Below are positions 9,382 through 17,721 of a DNA stretch of 64,000 nt, one piece after another. Source of the stretch: Streptomyces phyllanthi (GTDB lineage Bacteria > Actinomycetota > Actinomycetes > Streptomycetales > Streptomycetaceae). A program made the position numbers and the translations under genes. The notes under the pieces were generated by a model. It saw only the letters and a list, made by a program, of their open reading frames with translations. It was not told the origin of the DNA and did not search any database. The stretch spans positions 42,171-106,170 of the forward strand of contig NZ_VJZE01000001.1 in assembly GCF_009377205.1 (NCBI RefSeq), written 5' to 3'. The number at the start of each line of letters is the position of its first letter. Within the stretch, counting starts at the first letter, position 1.

Positions 9382-9412
9382 GTGGCGGGTGCAGCCGCGC
9401 TGCACCCGCCAC
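9382..9412 (-). terminator. Hairpin downstream of the pectinesterase remnant
   Basis: Perfect 14-base arms GTGGCGGGTGCAGC and GCTGCACCCGCCAC around a 3-base loop, 72 bases past the stop of the broken pectinesterase. It was probably that gene's terminator and may still protect the MMPL promoter from read-through. Confidence 0.75.
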
Positions 9413-9483
9413 CCCGAGAGACTCGGTCACGCCGCTGGCTCAAGGGCCTCGCTTGGGCGGTGGGACCGTCGCCTCCGAAGCGG

Positions 9484-10085
9484 TCAGCTGTGGAAGACCG
9501 GGCTCCAGCCGTCCGTGCCCGCCAGGTACTTGTCGGCGGTGTAGTCGGCAGCCTCGGAGTCCGACATCTGAGGCGCGTTCGTGCCGGTGCCCGCGCCGGC
9601 ACCCGTGTTCTTGTACTCCTTGAACCGGGCCTGCGTCCACGAATAGTCGGTGGTCATGTCGGTCCAGGGGTGAGCCGCGGTGACTCCGGAGTTGATCGTG
9701 GAGTTGCGGACCACGGCCTGGGGCGAGGCGTCGACCGAGTTGTGCCAGGGGCGGCCGAGGTACATCGTGTTGGCCGGTACACCGTTGGTGTAGATCGTGC
9801 TGCTGGCGATCAGGATGCCGTACTTCTGGCTCTTGTCGGTGTTCGGCGCGAGCACCGTGCCGCCGACCCAGTTGCGCATGGCTATGTTGCACCCGTCGAA
9901 GACGGCGGTGGCGTTGCCGAAGATGAAGTCGATCGCGCCCTCGACGTAACAGCCGACGAAGTACTGCCGGTACTGCCGGTCGCGACCGGTGCCTTGCACA
10001 GGACGGTGTCCTGCCGGGCGATGATCCGGCACTGGCTGAAGGTCTGCCGGTCGCCCGAGGAAAAAAGGCACCCATCACGCGGCAT
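9484..10085 (-). pseudogene. Pectinesterase (CE8) remnant, 5'-truncated and frameshifted
   Basis: The C-terminal part of a pectin methylesterase, a secreted right-handed beta-helix enzyme that removes methyl groups from pectin. Motifs GCYVEGAIDFIFGNA (catalytic Asp region) and YLGRPWH (catalytic Arg) are intact. The preceding piece, DRQTFSQCRIIARQDTV, is in a different frame: a frameshift lies near 9990-10000, beside a tandem duplication of CGGCAGTAC (coding RQYRQY). Everything upstream of about 10085, including the signal peptide and the first half of the helix, is missing. It abuts another broken gene, so this is a deletion or rearrangement junction. Not expected to be functional. Confidence 0.85.
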
Positions 10086-10132
10086 GCCGTTGCAGTGTTC
10101 GCCCCTGCGGACGAAGGCCCTTGGGAGCCGCC

Positions 10133-10370
10133 ATGGGACACCCCGCCGACCAGCTCACTCGCTTCTCCGCCCTCAGAGGCCTCGGTGTGGGCACCGCCAC
10201 CCTGGGTGCCGGCCCACTACTGGCCGCTTGCAGCGCCGACCTGAAGTGGTCCCGAAGCACCACCAAGATCGGCTATATCAGCCCCCGCACAGGTGCCTAC
10301 AGCCTTCGCCGAGTCCGGCGCGTACATCCTGCGGCAGGCCAGGGACTTCGCCAAAGGCTGGTCAAGCTTA
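10133..10370 (+). pseudogene. ABC transporter substrate-binding protein, N-terminal remnant
   Basis: It begins with ATG after GGGAG and reads a signal region ending GAGPLLAACSAD (a lipobox-like cysteine), then TTKIGYISPRTGAYS, the first strand of branched-chain amino-acid or amide binding proteins. At about 10306 the frame is lost; the next frame continues AFAESGAYILRQARDFAKGW, the expected following segment. After that the homology ends and no permease or ATPase gene follows. The missing two to three bases at the shift and the missing C-terminus mark it as dead. It lies back to back with the pectinesterase remnant. Confidence 0.75.
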
Positions 10371-10820
10371 GACCAACGGACGCTATCCGTTCGCCGCTTG
10401 ACACATATCGTCCGCTCATCGAATGTACGGGGAGCGGCAGCCCATCAGGACTTGCCACGGACGCACTCGCCGACGACGGCTGGCGGGTCTCAGGATTCCC
10501 CTTGGAAGGATCGCCCCGTTGGCTACCGCCAGTGAATCCCGCGTCGCGCCCCCAGGACTCGCCATCGTCGGCACACGGCGACACGGCGGTGGTGTTGCTG
10601 GCATGGGTCGACTTCGCGGTCGGGATGCCACCGGCGCCGGACCGGGCCGTACCAACCCTGCTCTGGGGACCGGCGACGGCCGAGGCCGACGCGAAAGCCC
10701 AGTCGACGAGGTTTGGTTCGGTGACGCTCTCGCACCGGCTGGCCGCCGCTCGCCGCACGGTATCTGTCCATGCCCATACGGAAGTACGTCCGTCCCCGAT
10801 CCGTGCAGGAACTCAGAACT

Positions 10821-11765
10821 GTGATCTTCAACCGTAGAAGACCGACCCCCCATCTGGCCCCGGAACTCGACGACTCCGACCTCGGCAAGGCATGTCGTCA
10901 GTTCGATATCAGGCATAACCCGCGAGGGCGTCCCCTGACAGAGCCGATCGTGAAGCGGCTGCTCCACGACGCCGGCCGGGACTGGGACCGGCGCGCTCAC
11001 CGCCTCGCAGTCCTGGGCGCCACGATCAGCGCTGGCAGCCAGTACGCCCTCATCGAGCAGTCGCCCGGCAGTCCCGACGTGCACAACCTGCTCGCATGGG
11101 GCGCCATGGTCCGCGGCGCCCATTCCGCCCTGTCCCACAGCGAGGTCACGGACGCCCTGCAAGCGTGCCACAAGGCTGCTCGCCTGGACCCCTCCGATCC
11201 CAGCCCATGGGTGGCACGCCTTGGACTGCTCAGGCAGTGGCGACACCCTCGCGAGGAGGTCTTCGCCGTATGGAAAGAGATCGCCGCACGGGATCGGTGG
11301 CATCGCGAGGCCCATCTGCAGATGTACGGCTATCTCTCCCCTGACGAGTGCGGTTCCCACGCTCAGGCTCTGGAGTTCGTCGACCGCGTGCGGACGTCGA
11401 CGCCGATCACAGCGCCCATCGTGGGGTTGCCTCTGTTCTCCCTGGTCCACCGATACCTGCGGACCGTGGCCCACGGTGGCGTCAACGCCCTGATGGCCGA
11501 CCATTTCTGGTCCGGGCAGGAGGCGGATACCGTGCTGAGGAATGCTGCTGCCCAGTGGCCGCAGACGGGCCAACTGGTCCACGCGGAGGCCCTGCGTGAT
11601 CTCAACCTTCTCGCCTTCTCGCTGGTCGCGGCCAGGCGGGCGCCGCTCGCCGCACCCGTCTTCCGCTCGCTGGGGGGCGTGGTCACCGAGTTCCCTTGGA
11701 ATCACGCCGGTCAGGATCCTGTCACCGCCTTCGACAGTGCCCAGCGGAAAGCGGGTCCAGTATGA
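10821..11765 (+). CDS. Conserved protein of unknown function (314 aa), paralogue of 48694-49650
   Basis: I do not recognise the family. It is soluble, with no signal or membrane segment, and looks helical, possibly of TPR-like build. It shares clear identity with the protein at 48694-49650 over the full length: DWDRRAHRLAVL, DPSPW, RDRWHREAHLQMYGYLSPDE, then the alanine-rich C-terminus with PVFRSLGGVVTEFPW. The alignment favours the GTG at 10821-10823 (AGGA ten bases upstream), giving 314 residues against 318 in the paralogue; an earlier ATG at 10770 has no ribosome site. It stands alone between the substrate-binding remnant and a TetR gene. No function is proposed. Confidence 0.8.
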   Translation: MIFNRRRPTPHLAPELDDSDLGKACRQFDIRHNPRGRPLTEPIVKRLLHDAGRDWDRRAHRLAVLGATISAGSQYALIEQSPGSPDVHNLLAWGAMVRGAHSALSHSEVTDALQACHKAARLDPSDPSPWVARLGLLRQWRHPREEVFAVWKEIAARDRWHREAHLQMYGYLSPDECGSHAQALEFVDRVRTSTPITAPIVGLPLFSLVHRYLRTVAHGGVNALMADHFWSGQEADTVLRNAAAQWPQTGQLVHAEALRDLNLLAFSLVAARRAPLAAPVFRSLGGVVTEFPWNHAGQDPVTAFDSAQRKAGPV

Positions 11766-11961
11766 CGAAACCTGCCGGGCGAAGAGGCGGGCCCCCGCAG
11801 GCCCTTCTTCTGCAGCGCCGGCCTAGCCCGGCCTCCTTGCAGCGCCAACGAGTGAGGCTGCGGCGGCAAGTTCGCACGCCGGGGCTCGGCGGCTGACCCA
11901 CCCTGGAATGGGCGGCTGAAACAGGGATGGAGGAAGCCCCCATGACTCAAATGACGATCGG

Positions 11962-12642
11962 TCAGCCGTCAGCCCGGGGCCGGGAGGCATCCGAGAGCCC
12001 CCGGGTGACCAGACTGAGTGCGTTCGCGAGCTGCTCGCGGTGGCGGTCCAGGACTTCCGTGCTGATGCCCGATGCGGCCGCGTCGACGGCGAGGCGATCG
12101 GTCGCCACTTTGAACACGGCGCTCACGGCGGCAGCCTGCGCGCGGAGGACGAACGCGTCGGGCTCCACGCCTGTGCGTTCGGCCAGCACCTCGGCGAACG
12201 TGTCCTCCGCGCGCTCACGAAGCATCAGGTAGGCGGCACGCAGCGCCGGTTCGTCCAGGGTCATCCGGATCACGGCGAGCACCGCCTCGGCGTCCGTGTC
12301 GGACGACCAGTCGGGGACAACCTCGTAGGCCTCGCGCAGATGCTCCGTCAACTCGGTGTCCGCCGGCCAGGTGTGCAGGGCGGCGCGGAAGGCTTCGATC
12401 GCCTTCGTGAGCAGCGGCTCCACACAGCTCTCCTTGGTGCGGAAACAGCGCCACAGCGTACGTTCCGAGACTCCCGCCGTCTGCGCGATCTGCTCTCCCG
12501 AGGTGGCCGCGACGCCCCGCTCGGCGAAAAGCCGTACGGCGTGGCGGGAGATGTCGAGGCGCTGCAGCTCACGTTGCTCGTCGCTCACCGGCGGCCGCCC
12601 CCGACGAGGCGCACGGCCGCCGCCCGATCTGAAGTCCTCCAT
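11962..12642 (-). CDS. TetR family transcriptional regulator
   Basis: A 226-residue TetR regulator with an arginine-rich N-terminal tail, then the helix-turn-helix at about residues 30-80 (SGEQIAQTAGVSERTLWRCF). The aromatic pair after the recognition helix reads RCFRTKE rather than the common YHFPSKE. The C-terminal domain is ordinary for the group. It is divergent from the P450 at 12754; the 111-base spacer holds a near-perfect 31-base palindrome, so it most likely represses itself and that P450. Confidence 0.92.
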   Translation of the reverse strand: MEDFRSGGGRAPRRGRPPVSDEQRELQRLDISRHAVRLFAERGVAATSGEQIAQTAGVSERTLWRCFRTKESCVEPLLTKAIEAFRAALHTWPADTELTEHLREAYEVVPDWSSDTDAEAVLAVIRMTLDEPALRAAYLMLRERAEDTFAEVLAERTGVEPDAFVLRAQAAAVSAVFKVATDRLAVDAAASGISTEVLDRHREQLANALSLVTRGLSDASRPRADG

Positions 12643-12686
12643 CGAAGGATCTTAGACACGGCCGCGGCGTGGGCCGACTGGCCGAA

Positions 12687-12717
12687 AGCTTTATTGGCAG
12701 ATGCTGCCAGTAAAGCT
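12687..12717. promoter_or_regulatory. 31-base palindromic operator between TetR and P450
   Basis: Arms AGCTTTATTGGCAG and CTGCCAGTAAAGCT (one mismatch in 14) around ATG. It is centred midway between the divergent start codons and is unusually AT-rich for this DNA. Size and symmetry fit a TetR site. Confidence 0.75.
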
Positions 12718-12753
12718 ACGGTCGAGCCACCGGAAGATCACCGGAGGAAAGCC

Positions 12754-13965
12754 ATGAGCATCGCCGACGAACGTCTCCAACTGCCCCTCGACCGGCCGAA
12801 CATCCTCGACCTGGCCCCGCTGTACGAAGTGCTGCGCCGGGAGGCACCGGTGACACCGGTCATCACACCGGCCGGGGATCCGGCCTGGCTGGTCACCCGC
12901 TTCGCGGAAGTCCGTGACCTGCTCAGCGACCCACGCCTCGGGCGTTCCCATCCCGAGCCCGAGCGGGCCTCCCGCATCACCACAGCCGCGGTCCAGGACG
13001 GCCCTTCGGGTAACTACGCCACCGAGAAGGCCGACCACACCCGGATGCGTCGACTGCTGACCCCGGCGTTCTCGGCCAAGCGCATGCGCGCGCTCTCCGA
13101 GCATGTGCAGCACCTGGTCGACGACTGCGTCGACCAGCTCGTCACAGCGCACACCACCGCCCCGAACGGCATCGTCGACCTGCATACCGGACTGGCCTTC
13201 CCCCTGCCGGTCGCGGTCATCTGCCGGCTGCTCGGCGTGCGCGAGGACGACCACCCGTACTTCGCCTCGCTGTCGGAACGCATGGCCAACCTCACCATCG
13301 GAGAGGAAGCCCACCGGGCGCGCGCCGAGTTCAGCGACTACATGACCTCGCTCGCCGAGAGCAAACGCGCGCAGCCCGGCGAGGACGTCATCTCCGACGT
13401 CGTCCGTGCACAGGGCGCCGACCCGGACTTCGACTACGAGGAGATGGTCCGCCTCTGCGTCGGCCTGCTGTTCGCCGGGCACGAGACCACCGTCAACCGC
13501 ATCGGTCTCGGCACCTTGTTCCTGCTCACCCGACCGGACAGGTGGCAGGCGCTGACCGCCGACCCCGACGGCCGGGTCGACGCCACGGTCGAGGAGATCA
13601 TGCGCATGGGCGCGCCCGGCGACCTCGGTTTGCTGCGTTACGCCCATACCGACGTCGACATCGCTGGCGTCACCATCCCGTCCGGCGACGCAGTGATCCT
13701 TTCGGTCAACTCCGCCAACCGTGACCCGTCCGTCTACCCGGAGGCGGACAACTTCGACCCCGACCGCTCCGACCACACCCACCTCGGATTCGGCCACGGC
13801 GTGCACTTCTGCATCGGCGCGAGCCTGGCCCGTGTCGAGCTGCGCGTGGTCTTCGCCACCCTGGCTCGTCGTCTGCCGGGCCTCCAGCTCGCCAAGGGAC
13901 TCGACGAGCTGGAGGTACGCCCCACGCTCACGGGTGGTGTCACCGAACTTCCCGTGACCTGGTGA
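12754..13965 (+). CDS. Cytochrome P450 (403 aa), TetR-controlled
   Basis: A complete P450. It has the I-helix motif [14 protein letters not shown], an ExxR motif in EEIMRMG, and the haem loop FGHGVHFCIGASLAR with Cys353. The ATG follows GGAGGAAAGCC. The N-terminal block LPLDRPNILDLAPLYEVLRR is close to [20 protein letters not shown] in the P450 at 26588, so these two are paralogues. There is no ferredoxin beside it, so it would depend on the pair at the left edge or on one elsewhere. Regulation by the divergent TetR through the palindrome is likely. Its stop lies 14 bases from the stop of the convergent peptidase. Confidence 0.93.
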   Translation: MSIADERLQLPLDRPNILDLAPLYEVLRREAPVTPVITPAGDPAWLVTRFAEVRDLLSDPRLGRSHPEPERASRITTAAVQDGPSGNYATEKADHTRMRRLLTPAFSAKRMRALSEHVQHLVDDCVDQLVTAHTTAPNGIVDLHTGLAFPLPVAVICRLLGVREDDHPYFASLSERMANLTIGEEAHRARAEFSDYMTSLAESKRAQPGEDVISDVVRAQGADPDFDYEEMVRLCVGLLFAGHETTVNRIGLGTLFLLTRPDRWQALTADPDGRVDATVEEIMRMGAPGDLGLLRYAHTDVDIAGVTIPSGDAVILSVNSANRDPSVYPEADNFDPDRSDHTHLGFGHGVHFCIGASLARVELRVVFATLARRLPGLQLAKGLDELEVRPTLTGGVTELPVTW

Positions 13966-13979
13966 GGAGAGCGATCAGG

Positions 13980-16900
13980 TCACCTGACCGTCCGGTACGC
14001 GCTGGGCAGGGTCTCGGTCACCGTGTTGCCGTCGCGGTCGACGAGCGTGGCCTTGAGGCCGACCGTGGTGGGGCGGGCGGGGCTGGTGAGGGTGAGGTGC
14101 CGCTTGCCGTCCTTGGCCGTGTGCACGGTGGTGGACTTCCAGGTGCGGCCGCCGTCGTACGACACCTTGACCACGAGGGATTTGACCGCGCCCCGCTTCG
14201 CTGCCGGGCCCTGCAGCCGGATCGGCACCGTGAGTTCGGTGCCCGCCTTCGCCGTACTGGTCAGTGACAGCTTCGGGGTGAATCGGACCACGGACAGGGG
14301 AAGGCGTTCGACCTTGTTGTCCGCCGTCGGGGACGAGGTGAAGGTCCATACCGCCGATGCCCGGCCTCCGACGGTCACCGAACCGGCCGACTGGGAGGTG
14401 CTGATGGCGAGGCGGTAGGTGGCTTTCTGCGGCAGCAGGCCCGCCAAGGGGGCCCCGCAGGGGTTCGCCGGTATGTCCGCGATGGTCCTGGAGCCTGAAG
14501 TGAGGTGGAACCGTGTCGTGCCGGCGTCGTAGTTGGCGTGGCCCGCTCCGTCGGAGAGCATCGGCACGCACACCGCGTAGGCCTCTCCCGCACGTACGGC
14601 ACCGGGATCGCCGACGGTCTTGGAGTCGGTGGTGAGCGGGCCGAACACGCCGGTGTTGTACGTCTCGCGGTAGGTGCGGCCGGGCGAGTAGCGGCGGGGT
14701 GCGGTCGCCTTGAAGGTGCTGGAGATCGAGTCGCTGGTGACGCCGGGGCCGAGGTCCCAGCGCAGGCCGTCACCCGTGTACACGTGGTGCACGACGGACG
14801 CGGCGGGCACCGGGCGGAAGCTGCCCGTGCCACCGGCCGGGCCGGCGGAGAGAGCGGGCCATCCCGGTGTGCTCCAGTACGCCGTCGGGGCCGCCAGGCT
14901 TCCCTTGGCGTTGGAGCCGATCGAGGTGACGACCTTGGCCAGACCACGAGCCGAGTAGGTGCGGGTGAGACCGGTGAAGAACGAGCCCCTGCGGGTGGTC
15001 ACCAGGTCGTACACGTCACCGGTGGTGCCGCGCTGCCAGACGCCGCCGGCCTGGGCGATGAAGTCCCCGGCGGGGGCGGACGGTCCGACCTGGCCGAGGA
15101 AGTAGCGGCTGTACACGTCGTTGTCACCCAGCCCGAGCCAGTCGGCGTAGTCGTACTCCGGCTTGGCCCCGCGCGCACCGATCACGACCGCGCCGGAGGA
15201 CAGACGGGCCCGGGGGTCGGGGGCGGTGACCTTGAAGGGCTTGGCCTTGCGGGCGTCCAGGGTCACTGTCGTGGTCCTGTTCACGTTCAGGCGGGGCGCG
15301 ACGAGCTGGGTCACCTCCACCGGCTCGTCCGTGTCCGGGGTCAGCTGGGCGGAGATCAGGTAGCGACCCCTGGGTACGCGGATCTTCGTCTTACTGGCGG
15401 AGGCCTGGCTGCTGCCGTCGTCGGCGAAGAACCACTGCTTGCCGTTGTCCAGACCGATCACGTCCAGCCGGTGCGGGGCGTTGGGCTTGCCGTCACGGCC
15501 GATGCCCTTGAGCGTCAGGTCGTACGACTCCGCCTCACGGACGGCCCCGAGGGTGGTCCGGACGCTCTCGCCGTTGGCGCCCTGCGCGCTCGCCGTGATC
15601 GTGGCGCCGTAGGCGCCGTCCTCGGTACCGACGCGGGTGTCGGCGGTGACAGCGGCGGTGGCGGTGCCCCCGGCCGGGACGGTCACGCGGCTCGGCGACA
15701 CGGTGAACATGCCGGCCGGGGCGTCGCCCGCCAAGGACAGGTCCAGAGTGACCGGCTCGGTCCCGGTGTTGCGGTAGGTCAGCGTCTTGGTCACCGGTTG
15801 GTCGTCGTTGTGCGGCCACAGCTGCTGGCCGAAGGAGATCGACGGCGTGTCGGCGATCACCGTCTGACGGATGGCGCGCGCCAGGTCGACGCGGCCCGTG
15901 CCGCGCTCGTACGGGGAGTCGGAGCCGTTCATTGCGACCGTGGAGGCCATCAGCGCGGCCTTGATGCGCTGCCCCGTCCAGTCCGGGTGCTCCTGGGCGA
16001 GGATCGCGGCGGCAGCGGAGACATGCGGAGTCGCCATCGACGTACCGCTCATGCGGACGTAACCCGGGCCGGCCGGGTCGCCCAGGGAGCCGTGCGTCGC
16101 CTTCGCGGCGATGATGTCCACGCCGGGGGCGGAGATGTCGGGCTTCAGCTCGTGGCTCGTGTCGGGGCCGCGGCTGGAGAAGTCGGCGAGCTTGTCCTGC
16201 GAGTCGACGGCGGCCACGGTGAGCGCCGCGGAGGCGGCGCCGGGCGAGTCGATGGTCCCCGGCTTGGGGCCCTCGTTGCCGGCGGCCATGACGAACAAGG
16301 CGCCGGAGGAGGCCGACAGGTCGTTCGCCGCCTGTTCCATCGGATCGACGCCGGGGGTGTCGTCGCCGCCGAGGCTCATGCTGATCACCTTGGCGCCCTG
16401 CTTCACCGCCCACTGCATGCCGGCGATGATCCCCGACTCGCCGCCGTCGCCCTCGCCGTTCAGCACCCGTCCGACCAGCAGCTTCGCTCCGGGCGCGACG
16501 CCCTTGTACTTGCCGCCGCTGCGGGCGCCGGAGCCGACGAGGGTGGAGGCGACGTGCGTGCCGTGGCCGAGGCGGTCGTCGGTGGAGTTCTCACCCGTGA
16601 AGTCCTTCGAGCCGGCGATTGAGCCCTTCAGGTCGGGGTGGGTGGCGTCGAGTCCACTGTCCAGGACGGCGATTTTGACGCCCTTGCCGTCGTACCCGGC
16701 CTTCCAGGCGTCAGGCGCGTGAATTTGCGCCGTGCCCTGGGTGGGGTCCGGGTCTTCGTCCTGCGACGGCCGAGCCTCGACCTTTCCGTCCAGCCAGACC
16801 CGGTCGATACCCCGTTCCGTGGTGACGGCCTCCTGGGTCGGTCGGGTGAGCGCGGCCCACACCGAGACGGCGTCCGGCTTGTCGGCGGTCACGGACTCGC

Positions 16901-17411
16901 CGTGCAGGGAAGGCAGTTGGCGCTTCACCTCGACATCCGCCGACAACAACGCCCGCTTGGCGTCGTCCGCCGTACGCGCGGAGCCCCGGTAGGAGACGAT
17001 CAGCGGCAGGGTACGGCGGTGGGAGTCGTCGTAGCCGTCGGCGACCAGCTGGGTCACGTCGAACAGCCGCCGGTCCAGACGTCCGCTCGCCACCAGTGGG
17101 GCCGCGTCGTCGGGGATCACATACGTGTGCCCGCCGAGGCTCTGGACCGAGTACGGCACTTTCGCCCGCCCCTTGCCCCGGTCGACGCCGATCACTCGGG
17201 AGCCGCCGGTCACGCCGACGGTGTCTCCGGTGATCAGGGTGACCTTGGTGGTCGATCCGGCCGAACTGCCCGTCGCCGCGTCGGGTGTCGCACCCGCGGA
17301 CGTGGGGGCGACCAGGGCCGTGGTGGCGGCGAGTCCGGCCACGGCGAGGAGCGCGGCGGTTCCGTAGGCCAGGTGTCGGTGGCGCCCTGGCCGCCTGTGC
17401 TTGTTGCGCAA
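13980..17411 (-). CDS. Secreted S8 (subtilisin-like) serine peptidase, 1143 aa
   Basis: A large extracellular protease. A basic start and hydrophobic stretch (about 14-35) form a signal peptide. A propeptide runs to about residue 225. The catalytic triad is Asp251 (AVLDSGLD), His283 (GHGTHVAS) and Ser458 (GTSMATPHVS), with the oxyanion Asn379 in AAGNEGP. The remaining 600 residues are beta-rich C-terminal domains ending in an Ig-like segment about 90 residues long (KVSYDGGRTWK). Such proteins are common in Streptomyces for nutrient scavenging. A long hairpin lies 50 bases upstream of the start. It is convergent with the P450 and has no visible terminator. Confidence 0.93.
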   Translation of the reverse strand: MRNKHRRPGRHRHLAYGTAALLAVAGLAATTALVAPTSAGATPDAATGSSAGSTTKVTLITGDTVGVTGGSRVIGVDRGKGRAKVPYSVQSLGGHTYVIPDDAAPLVASGRLDRRLFDVTQLVADGYDDSHRRTLPLIVSYRGSARTADDAKRALLSADVEVKRQLPSLHGESVTADKPDAVSVWAALTRPTQEAVTTERGIDRVWLDGKVEARPSQDEDPDPTQGTAQIHAPDAWKAGYDGKGVKIAVLDSGLDATHPDLKGSIAGSKDFTGENSTDDRLGHGTHVASTLVGSGARSGGKYKGVAPGAKLLVGRVLNGEGDGGESGIIAGMQWAVKQGAKVISMSLGGDDTPGVDPMEQAANDLSASSGALFVMAAGNEGPKPGTIDSPGAASAALTVAAVDSQDKLADFSSRGPDTSHELKPDISAPGVDIIAAKATHGSLGDPAGPGYVRMSGTSMATPHVSAAAAILAQEHPDWTGQRIKAALMASTVAMNGSDSPYERGTGRVDLARAIRQTVIADTPSISFGQQLWPHNDDQPVTKTLTYRNTGTEPVTLDLSLAGDAPAGMFTVSPSRVTVPAGGTATAAVTADTRVGTEDGAYGATITASAQGANGESVRTTLGAVREAESYDLTLKGIGRDGKPNAPHRLDVIGLDNGKQWFFADDGSSQASASKTKIRVPRGRYLISAQLTPDTDEPVEVTQLVAPRLNVNRTTTVTLDARKAKPFKVTAPDPRARLSSGAVVIGARGAKPEYDYADWLGLGDNDVYSRYFLGQVGPSAPAGDFIAQAGGVWQRGTTGDVYDLVTTRRGSFFTGLTRTYSARGLAKVVTSIGSNAKGSLAAPTAYWSTPGWPALSAGPAGGTGSFRPVPAASVVHHVYTGDGLRWDLGPGVTSDSISSTFKATAPRRYSPGRTYRETYNTGVFGPLTTDSKTVGDPGAVRAGEAYAVCVPMLSDGAGHANYDAGTTRFHLTSGSRTIADIPANPCGAPLAGLLPQKATYRLAISTSQSAGSVTVGGRASAVWTFTSSPTADNKVERLPLSVVRFTPKLSLTSTAKAGTELTVPIRLQGPAAKRGAVKSLVVKVSYDGGRTWKSTTVHTAKDGKRHLTLTSPARPTTVGLKATLVDRDGNTVTETLPSAYRTVR

Positions 17412-17462
17412 AGGAGTTCTCTCTTCCCCGGTTGGTGAGGCGTGTCGCGCGTCGGTGCGCGA

Positions 17463-17497
17463 AGCGGCCCCTGGCAGGGGGTATGCCTGGGGCCGCT
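17463..17497 (-). promoter_or_regulatory. Long hairpin in the leader of the S8 peptidase gene
   Basis: Arms AGCGGCCCCTGGCA and TGCCTGGGGCCGCT (one mismatch) with a 7-base loop, about 50 bases before the peptidase start. No terminating gene lies upstream on that strand, so a leader attenuator or mRNA-stability element is more likely than a terminator. The rest of the 310-base spacer up to 17721 shows no gene. Confidence 0.45.
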
Positions 17498-17721
17498 CGC
17501 GGTGGGGGCGCCGGCGGCATGGGGTGCCACCGGCTGGGAGAGAGTCTTGGCGGATACAGGATTGGTCAGTAGCCCTCTTCGGGCGTCGAACAATCCGGGT
17601 CGCACGGTCGCCCGGCCTGTTCCGTGGGCTTTCTCACCACCGGCCGGGATTGCACGGGTATCGAGCGAAAACCTAGTTTGAAGCCCTTGCGGTTGAGCTG
17701 ATCGTTTGAAGGGTGTCCTCA

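Noticed and set aside
13966..13979. Terminator between the convergent P450 and S8 peptidase
   Set aside because: The gap is only 14 bases and shows no hairpin.
14505..16622. Long plus-strand frame opposite the first S8 peptidase
   Set aside because: Shadow of the peptidase, with Gly/Arg/Val-rich sequence, no ribosome site and no domain.
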